Part shown: positions 1 to 11,979 of the stretch, piece after piece
How positions within the stretch are numbered: the stretch's first letter is position 1
Layout of the letters: the number at the start of each line of letters is the position of its first letter
Assembly (NCBI GenBank): GCA_963675135.1
Contig: OY776131.1
Coordinates: 30,371,881-30,435,880 of the forward strand
Source: Galeopsis tetrahit
Taxonomy: Eukaryota > Streptophyta > Magnoliopsida > Lamiales > Lamiaceae
DNA: 64,000 bases
Direction of reading: 5' to 3'
The notes under the pieces: model-generated
What the model was told of the DNA's origin: nothing
The model's database searches: none
What the model saw: only the letters and a program-made list of their open reading frames with translations
Translations under genes and position numbers: made by a program

Positions 1-2709
1 TTCAGTAATAATATCCTCACACAAGGAATCAGGCCTCCTCTCATCAAGGGATTCTTGAAGTTCAGATTTGACTTTAAGAATAGCCTGTCCTTCCTCACTT
101 ATATCACCCTCATTTGGTGGTACACTCACTATTCTAGTGATCACCACATCTCTCTCATCTACTACTCCCTCTGGTTTTTCCACTAACATCTCCTTTTCAA
201 GTACATCACCTAGTCCTGCAGCATCTCCACCTTCAACAAGGTTCAGAGATGGCAGTTGTGGGGAGATCACAGTGCTTATTTCAGCAGCCATTGAGTCATC
301 CTGAATGATTAAGGGCTGATCAGTGTCCAACTCTCCTGACACTGAATAGGCCTTAACCAAACCAGCCTCTAATACAGGAACCTCAACATCTTTAGGCTGT
401 GCCTTGGGTTCAGAAGAACCTTCATTGGCAGATGTGTCCTTGGTTGTGTTACCACCCTTGGTCAACACCTCTGAAGATACAGAGCCTTTCCTATGATAGG
501 TTTTAGGAGGGTTTGAAAGTCTGGCTGATACAGAAGGCTTGGGTTGAAAAGATTCAGGGAGGTTGGCTTGAGGGGTTTCAGGAGGGTCGGGTTTTGAGGG
601 ATTTGAGGGATCATCAGGGGAATCATCATCATTGGAGCTACTATCAGGGTGTTTGATGCCCTTATCTTTTCTTTCCTTCTCCTCAATGATTTTATCATCT
701 ACTAACTTTGAAAAAACTTCCTCATCAATGAGGAATCTTTTGTTTAAAACTCCAGCAAAGTGCAGCAATCTGTTTTCCTCTACTTGCCACCAGTTTGCAC
801 CCTTATCTTGGATGACTTGTGATATCTCCATCATAGTCTTATCCTTCACATCAAAAAGCATCCTTAAATCATGGAACATCTTCTGGATTCTTGGAAATCC
901 AGCAAGTTGTGGATACAAACTGTCCACAGTAGCCTTGGTTCCTCCTCTGAGCATACTTTCATAAGTATACTCCTCCTCATCTCCACTAGAATGGGGACTT
1001 TGGGTTATAGGGGAGTTGGCTCTGGGTTCTCCTAATGTGGCTTCAGGAAGGTTGAGTTCAGGGATATTGGCTTCAGAAGGGTTGGGTGCAGTTGGAGGTA
1101 CTTCAGTTGCTTTTGAGAGCAATGGATCTGAAGGGGCTTTACTAACAGGGGTTGGCTCATGGAGTGCAGCTTCTAGTAACTTTGAATAGTTGAGCATAGA
1201 TGAATCAAGGGGTGATTGAAGCCTTGTCTCATCTATTTCTAAATCAGCTAACACATCTATCCCACTTCTTTGCACACTCCCTTCAGGAGAGTATCTCTTT
1301 GTAAGATTAATGGGGGTGATTGGTTGGTTGGTTGGGGTTATGTGGGTTTCAGGGGAGTTGGGCTCAGGGTTCTGAATTTCAGGGATGTTGGCCTCTATTG
1401 GTTGACCTTCAGGGACCTTGGATTCTGGAGTTCCAGAACCAGATGAGTTGGTCCTTGACTTGGACTTGGTCCTGCTTTCAGCTCTGCTCTCTCTTAGAGC
1501 AAGTTGTAGAGACCTTTCCTCCTGAAGCTCCAACACTTTATCAGTAGGCTTGGCCCTTCTATTGCTGGCTCTACTGCTCCCACTACCTTCACCATCCTTC
1601 TCAGGGACAACTTCCCTGATCCTCTTATCACCTCTAGACTTCTGTCTAGTCTCATTGTACTTCTGTCTCAACTCTTCTGAATGATCAGAAGGCACACTCA
1701 CTCCCTCTTCAGCAACTTCTTCAATCTCTGCTGAAGCTCCTGACTTCTCTTCTGAGGGGATTTGAGACATTTTCCTTGTCTTCACTACTCTGGCCTTTGT
1801 CCTCTTTTTCAACTTTAGCTTCTCCTCCACCTTCTCTTCAGCAGGCTTGGCCATTAGCATCCTCCTTTGCTCAGTTTTCTTGCTGAGCTTTCTAAACATG
1901 ATCTTCTGGGCAGGGAGAGGCTTTGCAAAGGTTTGCATCTCAGAATAGTGAGCAAACTTTTCAATCAGGAGACTTGCCCTTGTGCAATATCTCAGTTTGC
2001 CTTTCATCACAACCTTGTTGTGAGCTTTGACTTTGAACTTGGCCTTTTCCTTCATCATCTCAGACAGGATGAAGGTCCTCCAATCGAATTTGATGCATTT
2101 GTCACTAGCATCAATCACAGCAGCCATGATTCTAATTCTGGGGTGGCTGACCTGCTCCAAGCTCCCAGTGTTGCTAAGCAAACTTTTAGCAACAACCTCA
2201 AACAGATTAAGGAATTGTGGTTTGAGAGTTCTCTTGTGCTGTGTAGAGGATAATGGCCCTGGAGTAATAAGTCATTCTTGAGCAATTTCTTGCTCAAGTC
2301 CATTTCCATAGAATTTAGGATTCCTTCCCTCTAAAGGCAATCCAAAAGAAGCATCAACCTCTTCCACTGAGAATTTCACTTTATGGAATCTTTCCTCCTC
2401 TTCTCCTTCTGCAACAAAAGATAGTCTTGTTGCAACTTCACCATCTTCAGGTTTGCCTCTCCATTTTAGAAAGGCAAAGAATTCAGCCATGTAAGATTCA
2501 AGGCATGAATCTGGCTTCTCTTGCATGAACTTTTGGAGGCCTGCTCTCCTCAGCCATCTTAGAGTTGGAGTAACTGCAGGTTCTTCACTCTCAAAAGAGA
2601 GGATTGGCTCAAATGTAAGGTTGTTTTTGTGACTTAGATACCCAAAGTCAAGGTCTAAGTCTCTATTGGTGAAATCAACAACCATTTCAGACTTAGCTTT
2701 GGGAGCCAT
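1..2709 (-). pseudogene. H ORF3, partial, one internal stop
   Basis: Third ORF of element H. The likely start is the ATG at 2709-2707. The frame then stays open to base 1, at least 903 codons, apart from one TGA at 2274-2272; I checked every codon from there to the edge. The first 145 residues form a compact acidic domain with tryptophans, possibly the plant retroelement 'putative plant transposon protein' type. After the stop come a basic, lysine-rich stretch (about 1980-1750) and long Pro/Glu/Ser-rich low-complexity sequence. A ubiquitin-interacting-motif-like segment lies at 1477-1527. In soybean SIRE1 the ORF in this place is called envelope-like, but I see no signal peptide or membrane helix here, so the function is unknown. 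Product C-terminus is outside the window. Confidence 0.75.
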
Positions 2710-3417
2710 TGAAGATAACAAAGATGAATTTGAGAGAGTTTTGAGAGAGTTTGAAGAAGATGAGAGCTAGGGTTTCGAATACTTGGGGAAGAAGAGTTTG
2801 TGGGGGGGGGGGGGTCTTAAGGCTTGAGAATATTCTAAAAAGAATGTTTGTCAATGAGTTGGTGAGTTTTGTGTATTTTCAACGGTTGTCAAAAATGGAA
2901 AACACACTTGGACGGCCAGGATTAATTTCAGGGGATTTGGCCAGTTTTGATCCAAAGGTCAAAAATCAATGTAACAGAGAGTTATTGGTTTTATTCAAAA
3001 CGTGGAAGCTATTTAATATTAGTTAATGGTTGGGGAGTTTTCAAGGTAGATCATGGCTTGAAAAGTGTAATGCAAACAAGAGTTAAATCTTGGCATTTAA
3101 TGCATGGAAAGTGACCTTTTGAGTGGGGGACAAATTAAATCATATAAGGATGATATCTGTAATTGGGACAGATATCGAAGTAGGCAATGATTACTCAATA
3201 TAGGTGCTTATCAATCCAAGAAAATGGTTTGATAGCCAAGACAACTTATCTGACCCCACTGGGACAAGTGTCCTGAAATGATGTGGACTAGTGTCCTGAG
3301 ATTTAATGGACAAGTGTCCTGTATAATTGAGGTCAACTCTTTTGAGTTTCAGTAGACTTGTCCAAGTCTGCTGAAAGTCATTCCAGTTCCCCTTACTTCC
3401 ATTAATTACAATGGGTT
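2710..3417 (-). other. H spacer between pol and ORF3 (possible ORF3 leader)
   Basis: About 700 bp with no long ORF on the element strand. Just upstream of the ORF3 ATG the minus strand is CT-rich and holds AAACCCTAG (plus about 2767-2775), a telo-box-like motif seen in plant promoters and leaders, and a run of C residues near 2803-2815. No clear TATA box is seen, so an ORF3 promoter here is only suggested. Confidence 0.45.
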
Positions 3418-5757
3418 TTACTTGTCCAACTTCCCTGGATCAAGTAATCCCAACTCTGCTGATAGCTCCAGAAACCTTGCCTCTGCAAGTGGCTTTGTTA
3501 GAATATCAGCTTTTTGATGATCTGTGTGGATCTTGACCAACTTTATATCCTTCTTCTCCACATGATCTCTAATGAAGTGATGCTTGATGTCCACATGTTT
3601 GCATCTTGTGTGCAATACATGATTTTGTGATATTGCAATTGCACTATTGTTATCACAAAATATTGGCACTTCAGTAGAGTTGACTTTATAGTCTCTGAGT
3701 TGTTGTCTCAACCAAAGGATTTGTGCACAACAACTTCCAGCTGCAACATACTCAGCTTCAGTGGTGGAAGTAGCCACTGTGTTCTGCTTCTTGGAAAACC
3801 AAGATATTAGCTTGTTGCCTAAGAATTGACAAGTCCCTGAAGTGGACTTTCTATCAATTCTGCAACCTCCATAATCAGCATCTGAGTAGCCAGTTAACTC
3901 AATGTTGTCATCAGCAGGGTACCAAAGGCCTAGATTCTCAGTGCCTTTGAGGTACCTCAAGATCCTCTTTGCAGCCTCAAGATGGCTTTTCTTAGGATTT
4001 GCTTGAAACCTTGCACAAACACCTACAGCAAAGGTGATGTCAGGTCTGCTGGCAGTGAGATAGAGGAGTGAACCAATGATTCCTCTATACTCAGTAGAGT
4101 TGGTTGAAACACCACTCTCATCAGGATCCATCTTCCAATTTGTGTTCATTGGGATCCTTACTGGCTTGCTAGTTGTATACCCAAACTTCTTGATCATTTC
4201 TCTGGTGTACTTAGCTTGGTTGATGAAGATTCCTTCTTTTGATTGCTTGACTTGAAGACCCAAAAAGAAGTTCATCAACCCCATCATGGACATCTCAAAC
4301 TTGCTTTGCATAAGCTTTGAGAACTTCTCACACAGCTTCTCATTGGGGGATCCAAATATTATGTCATCCACATAAATTTGGACAAGCAAGATGTCCTCTC
4401 CTTCAGAGATTCTGAAGAGTGTTCTGTCCACAGTTCCCTTGGTGAATCCATGATCCAAGAGGAATTGTGACAGAGTATCATACCAAGCCCTAGGGGCTTG
4501 CTTGAGTCCATATAGAGCTTTCTTTAGTCTGTACACTTGGTTTCCAACCTCAAAACCAGGTGGTTGCTCCACATAGACTTCTTCTTTCAAGACTCCATTC
4601 AGAAAGGCACTCTTGACATCCATTTGGCACACTTTGAACCTCTTGTGGGCTGCATAGGCTAGAAAGAGCCTTATTGCTTCTAGCCTAGCCACAGGTGCAA
4701 ATGTCTCATCATAGTCAATGCCTTCATGTTGGCAATAGCCTTTTGCCACAAGTCTTGCTTTGTTTCTGACAATCACATCATTCTCATTCTTCTTGTTCTT
4801 GAACACCCACTTTGTTCCAATAACATCTTGATGTGAAGGTCTATCCACCAGCTCCCATACTTCATTTCTGGTGAATTGATTCAGTTCTTCCTGCATGGCT
4901 GTGATCCAATTAGCATCTTGAAGTGCTTCTTCAATGTCACTTGGTTTTTGTTCTAACAAGAAACAGCAGAAAAGAGCACTTTCACCATGAAATCTCCTTG
5001 TTTTGACTCCTATACTTGGGTCACCAAGTATTAGATCAGTAGGATGGTCAGACAACCAAGTCCTTCTTTTTCTGATCTCTTCAGTAGAGTTGTCCTCTAC
5101 TGAAGTTGAGTCATTCTGATCATAAAATTCAGGATAATTGAATGCAGGATCTAATTCAGGATCATAATTAGAGGTGTCGTCCTCAATGTCAGGGACATTG
5201 GCATTTTCAACATTTTGAGTTCCCCCTTGATTATTTGACCCATTAACTACCTCAGCAGGAACTGCTTCTTCATTGGTAGTTGTTACCTGGATGTGAACTG
5301 GGATTGGATCATTCAGTTCACAATTTCCTTCAGTGGGATTTTCCTCAGGAGAATTGCCTTCAGGATTGTTGTCCACAGTGAAGTTTTCAGGAAGTTTGGC
5401 TTGGACAACATCTATGAATTCAGTGTCTTTGTCCTTTAGGCTCAGTGTGGTTTTCCTCTGTGTGATTTCCTCTGGTTCTAAGTTCCCATTCCTGAACTCA
5501 TGAATAGATTCATCAAACACAACATAAGGTGTTTCCTCCACAGTAAGGGTTTTCTTGTTGTAGACCCTGAAAGCTCTACTGATTTGAGAATATCCAAGGA
5601 ATACTCCCTCATCAGCTTTGCTATCAAAGGTTTTCAACTGTTCTTTCCCATTATTGTGTATGAAACACTTACAACCAAAGATGTGAAAGTATGACACTTT
5701 AGGCAATCTTCCTTTCCAGAGTTCATAGGGGGTTTTGCCTTGCCCCTTAGTGATCAA
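3418..5757 (-). pseudogene. pol: H pol, 3' part: integrase C-terminus, reverse transcriptase, RNase H
   Basis: Long open frame of 779 codons. It starts in the integrase C-terminal region ([13 protein letters not shown]), passes an acidic linker, then a full copia RT with the YVDD motif near 4360-4385, and ends with RNase H (TEAEYVAAG) and a [14 protein letters not shown] tail. It would copy the element RNA into DNA and remove the RNA strand. The frame begins only because of a 1-nt loss relative to element B at the join with the upstream segment (about 5757), so it is separated from protease and integrase by a frameshift. Within this segment I see no stop. Confidence 0.93.
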
Positions 5758-6785
5758 ACATTATTTTGAGTATGGCATGCAGTATTTATAGCTTCAGCCC
5801 AAAACCTCTTAGGTAAGTTTGAATCAGCAATTAAGGTTCTATTTCTCCTCTCTGCAACTCCATTTTGTTGGGGAGTTCTAGCTGCTGAGGTTTCATGAGT
5901 TATTCCATTAGATGTGCAATACTCATTGATGTATGAATTTATGAACTCAGTGCCTTTATCAGATCTTATCTTGATAATGCTAAGGCTTTTCTCATTTGAC
6001 AATCTCTTTAGAAGTTCAGGCAGTTTGACTTGAGTTTCCTTCTTATTAAGGAGAAATACTACCCATGTGAACCTAGAGAAATCATCTACTACAACCAATG
6101 TGTATTTTCTACCATTTATGCTTGCAGGGGTAATTGGTCCAAATAAGTCCATATGTAGAAGTTCAAGTACCCTTTCAGTAGAGATGACTGGTTTTCCTTT
6201 AAATGAGGTTTTAATCTGTTTTCCCTCTTGGCATGATTTGCAAACATGCTCCTTAATGAAAACCTCATTAGGTAGTTCTTTAACTAATGCATTTCTAGCA
6301 ATTTTGTTCATTGTTTTGAAGTTCAAGTGGTTTAATCTTTTATGCCATAACCAACTTTGTTCACTAGAACTCTTAGCAATGAAGCATGCAGCATCGGTAG
6401 ACTTGTCCCAGTCTGCAAAATACACATTTCCTTTCCTAGTTACAGTCAATAGAGTTTGTTGAGCCTTATCTTTGATTAAGCATTTTCCACTAGAAAACTC
6501 AACATTGAAATCTTTATCACAGAATTGACTGATACTTAGGAGATTATACTTGAGACCAGCCACATAAGACACATTGGATACTTTGATGTTACCAATCATC
6601 AAAGTACCATAACCTTTTGTAGTTGCTTGTGAGCTGTCTCCAAATGTGACATTTGGGCCTTCTTTTTCAATAAAATCAGTGAGGAGTTCCTTGTTTCCAG
6701 TCATGTGCCTTGAGCATCCACTGTCAAGGTACCATGCTGACTTTTTGCACATGCTCCTCTTCTTGTGGCCCATTGGTACCTGCAA
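5754..6785 (-). pseudogene. pol: H pol, 5' part: protease and integrase core
   Basis: 343 codons continuing in the same frame as gag after a TAA at 6788-6786. It holds the aspartic protease motif LDSGCSRHMTG, the pre-integrase HHCC zinc region (WLWHKRLNHL ... CKSCQEGK) and the integrase core with Asp, Asp and Glu in MDLFGP, SDKGTEF and AERRNRT. Relative to element B it lacks 7 codons between two RTL triplets after AERRN, an in-frame slippage-type deletion that removes conserved core residues. It then frameshifts at about 5757. It would process Gag-Pol and insert the cDNA; as it stands it is broken. Confidence 0.9.
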
Positions 6786-9296
6786 TTAGATTGGTTTAGG
6801 TACCCTTTGAGTTTCGGGTCCTGAGAGGTTAGATGTACCTTTAGGAACCCAAACTTGCCTAATAACCCTGATTGATTCAAGGTGGCTAAGTTGTCTTCCT
6901 CTAGCATCTACATACACTGTCTTTCCCTTAAATGCCTTGGGGAAAGTATGTGTGAATGTGTTAACTCTGTAAGTTTCAGGAGAGTTGTCAAATCTCCTGA
7001 ACTTATGAGTTCTTTGAGGAACTTGAGGGAATTTTTGAGGAAAGGCTTTCTTATGATCATTACCCTTTGGCATGAAGGGTTTTGGTTGTCTCATTTTATT
7101 TTGCCTTTGAGGATAGTTGTCTTTAGGTCTAGTCAGCTGAGACTTTCTCAGAAGAGTTGGCCTAGGCTGATTATACCTTGGATAACTCCTCTGAACATTG
7201 TTCAGGAGAGTTGCCCTTCCATTGGGTCTACTCTGCTGACCAACATTCCTCTTATGTTCAGGAGCTTTGGCCACTTCCTTAGGTTTTGGCCTATTCTCCT
7301 GAAGCACTTGGGTAGGCAGATCATTCATTTTGCCCTTTCCTTTGTTCAGTGGCTTAATTACTTCATTTTCAGTTTGTGCCACTGACTTAAGAAAGATTCT
7401 CTTAGTGTTACTTGTAGAAGCAACACTAAGACAAGGTGAAGATTCAAATGGATCAAAACCTAATCCACTTCTTTGAGCCATAGGTCTTTGATAGCTCTGA
7501 ATTTCCTCTATTGCTCTAGAGGATTTCTTCAGAGCAGACATCTTTAGTTTCAGGCTCTCTTCACTTGATTTAAGAATATCATATTCATGTGAGAGGTTTT
7601 CAAACTTAGCATTTAGAATTTTCAGTTCAAAATCTTTTCTCTTCTGAGAGAGAAGTTGATCATCAATCTCTTTTTGTTGGTCAACTATCCTGAGATTTGC
7701 TTCCTAAAGCTCTCTCAAGACTTGTTGATACAACTCAGTAGATTTGACATCAACAACTACCCCAGAAGTTTTGGCAAGTTCAATAGCCAATCTTTCATTT
7801 TCTCTCACACAGTTATCATGAAATTCTTGTAGCATAGTGAAATCTTCCATCAACTTTCCAAGGGAAAGTTTCAGGTTGACCTCACTATTGTTTTGTGAGA
7901 TGAATGATGGTGAGCTAGAAGTAGATGATACCTCATCATTCTCAAGAGCCATGTTGCAGACATCATCATCATCTTCACTGTTGGAGAACAGTCCATCAGA
8001 AGAGTTAAAGCTTTCAGCACTATTAGATTCTTCACCAGCCATCATGGCCTTTCTATTGGTGAACTTTCTGTCTCTTTTGACTTGTCTTTCTCTTCTTTCT
8101 TTAGAGTTCAGCTCAGGGCAGTCATACTGGAAGTGCCCTTTCTTTTTGCAGTTATAGCACATGTCTTCATCATCCTTCTTCTTTGGTTCTTCTCTTCTTC
8201 TTGATGATGAAGGTTCAGCTCTATTGGACCTTCTCCTATCAGAGTACTTGTCCTCTGATCTTTTCTCATCAGGCTTCTTGGCCTGAGCTTCAGGAGAGTT
8301 GTACCTTCTCCTGAATTTATTGTCCTGGTAGAATTTCTTGTATCTACCAAACCTTGAATTTAACTTTTCAAATCTCCTAGCCATCAAGGCTACTTCCTCC
8401 TTCATTTCAGTCTTGGAGACTGACTTTGATGATCTTGGAGTGGACTGCATTTCTGGTTCAGCAGTTTTGGCTTTGAATGCCACTCCCTTAGAAGGATTTG
8501 AAGGTTCCTCAACAGGCTTTCTTCTGTTGAGGTCGAACTCATAAGCTTTGAGTTCAGAGAAGATTTGTTGCATGGGCATGGTGGAGAGATCTTTTGTATT
8601 TTGCATCATTACAGCATAGACATCCCACTTCTGAGTGAGACTTCTCAAGATCTTCAATCCAACTTCTCTCTTGGTGTAGACCTTGCCCAAGGAGTTGATT
8701 TCATTCATCACATCAGTGAATCTACCAGCAAATTTATCAATGGACTCTTCAGACTCCATTGTGAATTGTTCAAACTTCTGCACTGCCACTTGGAGCTTAT
8801 TCTCCTTGATTTTCTCAGTGCCCTCACACATTTCTGCAAGAGTATCCCATATCTCCTTGGCAGTTGTGCAGTGGTAGACCCTTCCCATGATTGCATCTGG
8901 AATTGTTTGATAGAGGGTATTCATTGCAAGATAATTCAAATTATCCTTCCTCTTTTCATCAGCAGTGAAGTCATATTCATCTTTGGGTAGCACATCTCTT
9001 GTGTCTGCCCTTTGAGCCTCTGTGACTCTGGGATTGACAAAGGTGAACACAAAAGGACCTCTTGTGATCACTCTTAACATATCAGTATGAAGAGATGCAA
9101 GATGAGCCCTCATTCTGATTTTCCAGAAATCATAATTATCAATTGAGAACATGGGAAATTTGTGATGAGATATATGATTGACTGGATTTGTTGCCATATT
9201 GTCCAATCCTTGAACAGCAGGAGGTGGAACTGCAGCATTTATGTTCTGATCAGGATTTTGCTGCTAGTTCTGGTTGTTGTTGTTTCCTCTTGCCAT
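6786..9296 (-). pseudogene. gag: H gag, two premature stops
   Basis: Gag forms the cytoplasmic virus-like particle and packages element RNA. Likely start: ATG at 9296-9294, followed by an Asn-rich N-terminus; a TAG at 9266-9264 interrupts it after ten codons, and the next usable ATG is 9199-9197. The copia Gag fold follows (FWKIRMRAHL, EIWDTLAEMCEG), then the zinc knuckle CYNCKKKGHFQYDC, a coiled-coil segment and a basic Arg/Pro/Gln-rich C-terminus ending RVPKPI. A second in-frame TAG lies at 7706-7704 in the coiled coil. The final TAA (6788-6786) is at the same place as gag stops in elements B and F and is probably the natural terminator. Confidence 0.9.
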
Positions 9297-9420
9297 TTCT
9301 TCAATAACAGGTTAGACAATAGATACAAAGGATTTCAGATAGATCAGTTCAGTCACCACAGCAAATATATGAGTTTGAAAACCAAGATGGCTTTTCAGAA
9401 GCAGTGGTCTTTGAACCCCT

Positions 9421-9432
9421 GCTCCGATACCA
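9421..9432 (-). other. H primer-binding site (initiator Met-tRNA)
   Basis: On the minus strand this reads TGGTATCGGAGC, two bases inside the LTR end. It matches the usual plant copia primer site TGGTATCAGAGC except for one A-to-G change. Confidence 0.9.
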
Positions 9433-9434
9433 CT

Positions 9435-11080
9435 TATTGGTCCTGAAAGGAGTATATAACAAGTGTATGGGGGGGGGAATACACTTGTATGCAAATTCTT
9501 TTTAACTTTGATCAAACCAGAGATCAGCAAGGTTGTCTTGGACAACTCTGCTTAAGATGATTAACTCTTCTAAGATAATCAAACTACTAAGTACTATTGA
9601 GTACTTAGTTGAATAACTATCTAGGGGAGTTATATGTGCGGAATAGTGGTTGGCCCTTTTAGTTTAGACTCCTTTAAAGTTCTGAAAATCACTTAAACAA
9701 TCAAACAGTCCAGTTTCAGGGAATTTGTCCAAATAGGTTTTGCACAGTCTTTGAGTATGTATCTTTTGGAAGATCAGTTTTGTGTGCAGTGTTGAATGTA
9801 TGAAAGTACTTGAAAAGCAAATCAACACAAGAGTTTATAGTGGTTCAGAGACTCAAGCTCCTACATCCACTTTCCCTGATTGAACAGGATAATTCCTTCA
9901 CTCTTGGAATTAACTTGTTTTATAGTGCCAAGGTGCACTTGATCAAGAACACCACTCTTGGTGAATTGATCCCTAGGATGTCTAGAGTCCTAGTACCCTC
10001 TTCTCAACTCAGAACTGAACTATTCTTCTCTCAACAGTCAGCTCCTACCACTTCTACTACTACTACAACAACCTTCTCACTTTCTCACTTGAAAAGGTTA
10101 AGGATTGATGTAAGGTTCCAACTAATGAGATATCCTTTACAATGAAGATCAGTGTATAAGGATTAGGATATCTCTCTAAGCTTGTGTATGGATATACAAT
10201 AGGTTCAGCTTAGAAGAAGTGTATGAAGACTAAGACAGTCTTTGAAAGCTTTGAGAGCACTCTTGCTTGTAGGATAGTTGGATATTCTTGTCAATTGTTG
10301 AGGTGCTTTCAAATGGCCTCCACACTTCTGTATTTATAGACAATTGAAGGATTTGCCCGTTGGAGAGGCAGCCTCAAAAGTCCATAAATGTCTTCTTTTA
10401 GTTCTTTGACTTTGAAGACAGAATCTTGATAGTGGCATGTCCTCATTTGGGAAATAAACGGTTGTTTAAGCTTTGTCTTCATTCTGCAGCACTCTTCCCA
10501 AAGTCTGACTTTAAGATTCTCTTGTTAGGACTTGGACATGGCTTCTGAAGATTGTTCCAATGATAGGACAACACTCCTTATCAACTGGACAACTTTCCTT
10601 ATCACTATCAGCAGTCTTGCTTATCAGCAAGGTTGGCTTGCTCATATCAGATGACTTGGCTCTTGCCCTTTGCTTCACTTGAAAGTGATCTTAGCATGAT
10701 TCTTTGAAGATCTTTAGGGCTTTGTTGTCTTTAATTCTTCAGCATGGTTGACCTCAAGCTTTCAGAAGATTTGATCTTGCTTAACTTTGCTGAGACAACA
10801 CTCCTGGACAACTCTCCTGATCAGCACATTTGGCCTTCGTTAGGCTTAGTGGTTGTTCCAGAATTTGAGCCTTGAGGGGACTTGTTCTTGATAAACTTCA
10901 AAGCATAGGTTCCCCCTCAAATTATGCATCTATTAAACTAAGAGTTGCCTAACATACCAGCTTCTCATCTAGCCTTTATTCTATATGTTCTAACATCTCT
11001 AGAACATACTCAATTTGACTTAGGCATGTCTCAGGGGGTTTTGGTATTGAATCAAAACATATCTCATTTTATTCCCAACA
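9435..11080 (-). repeat. H 5' LTR
   Basis: 1646 bp, matching the D LTR at 60456-62103 along its length. On the element strand it starts TGTTGGGAATAAAATG and ends CCAATA (mutated from CCAACA). A TATAAATA box lies at 10338-10331, so transcription should start around 10305. The U5 end carries an inverted repeat around a C9 loop (9459-9488). The outer flank is gypsy E sequence. Confidence 0.93.
9459..9488 (-). repeat. U5 stem-loop with C9 loop in H LTR
   Basis: Perfect 10-bp arms at 9459-9468 and 9479-9488 (ACAAGTGTAT / ATACACTTGT) enclose nine G and one A on the plus strand. In the element RNA this is a hairpin with a C-rich loop 24 nt from the LTR end. Confidence 0.85.
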
Positions 11081-11091
11081 AACACATCCCC

Positions 11092-11371
11092 CCAAACTTT
11101 TTCATTGCTATGCAATTAAAAGTTTGGAACATAAGTGTTAAATTAAATTGCACCAAGCACTATCAATTGGTCACCACCAACACCATATCACATATACATT
11201 CACCATCAATGAAATCAATCTATAGCAAACAACAAACCAATATTCTAAGAAAATCTCAATCACCACTTGTCTTTGCTCATATGAAATAAACTCCAAGTAC
11301 CAAAAATTAAAGAAAGATTTCCCTACCCCCCCCCCCCAAACTTGAGCATTGCCAAGCAATCCAAGTTTGGG
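11092..11371 (-). repeat. E post-pol region with two related hairpins
   Basis: Imperfect inverted repeats at 11092-11108 / 11112-11127 and at 11335-11352 / 11356-11371. Both have arms built on CCAAACTT...GC and GC...AAGTTTGG. A run of 12 C (11326-11337) precedes the second. The same kind of hairpin lies after the gag-protease of element C. No coding capacity is seen in 11081-11634 on the element strand. Confidence 0.65.
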
Positions 11372-11634
11372 AAAGGGTGTACCTTCCATGATGGCTATCA
11401 CCTCCTTTCACTTTCTCAATTTATCACTTCGAATTGGTTCCACTTTGATATCTTTCTTCTCCCCTTTAGACCACACATCCATACGAATGTACCTACAACC
11501 ATCAAGCTCATCCAACCATCAAAAGCATCATCTAAAAACATAAAAGAAACTACACTATGAAAGCAAGTAAAAATGGGTTGCCTCCCATTTAGCGCTAAGT
11601 TTAACGTCTTCAAGTCGGACGGAGCTTAAGTCAC

Positions 11635-11974
11635 TCAACTATATTCAATGTAGTCAACATTCACATCCCCGATTTGAGTAGGGGAAAGGTATTTCTTGAT
11701 TCGATGCCCGTTTACGGTGAAGTGCTCATCCTTGGTGTTTTTCAACTCAACCACTCCATTGTGGAAAATTTTCACAATCTCAAAGGGTCCACTCCATGTA
11801 GAATTGAGTTTCCCGGGAAAGAGCTTCAATCGTGAGTTGAAGAGAAGCACTTTGTCACCCACTTGAAAATGCTTCTTCTTGATTCTTTGGTCGTGCCACA
11901 TCTTCGTCTTCTCCTTGAAGATACGAGAGTTCTCATAAGCATTCTCCCTAAACTCTTCTAGTTCATGGAGTTGA
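11635..11974 (-). pseudogene. pol: E integrase C-terminal end
   Basis: From 11974 the minus strand encodes [17 protein letters not shown], then the GPY/F-type C-terminal module of gypsy integrases ([29 protein letters not shown]), and stops at 11635. It directly continues the integrase that breaks off at 37365. The first residues lie in the same frame as that piece once the inserted F element and one copy of AGAAG are set aside. About 60 bp downstream is the gypsy post-pol motif GGGAGGCAACCC (minus strand, about 11588-11577). Confidence 0.88.
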
Positions 11975-11979
11975 AGAAG
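11975..11979. repeat. Target-site duplication of element F, left copy (AGAAG)
   Basis: AGAAG directly before the F LTR; repeated at 37360-37364 directly after the last LTR. Confidence 0.95.

Larger units (their letters stand above)
1..11080 (-). mobile_element. Element H: Sirevirus-type Ty1/copia retrotransposon, left end off window
   Basis: Read on the minus strand this runs 5' LTR (11080-9435), Met-tRNA primer site, gag, pol in copia order (protease, integrase, RT, RNase H), a spacer of about 700 bp and a large third ORF open at base 1. The ORF after pol is typical of the Sirevirus/SIRE lineage. The rest of ORF3, the polypurine tract and the 3' LTR should lie left of the window. It is inserted in the 3' non-coding part of gypsy E; bases 11081-11085 (AACAC) are the expected target duplication. 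gag, pol and ORF3 all carry lesions, so it is not autonomous. Confidence 0.92.

Noticed and set aside
2751..3026. 91-codon plus-strand ORF beside H ORF3
   Set aside because: It is antisense to the ORF3 leader, contains a homopolymer run, and has no recognisable features.
7837..9446. Plus-strand ORFs opposite gag and pol of H, and similar antisense ORFs across F, E and D
   Set aside because: They mirror the codon pattern of the true coding strand and show no independent domains.
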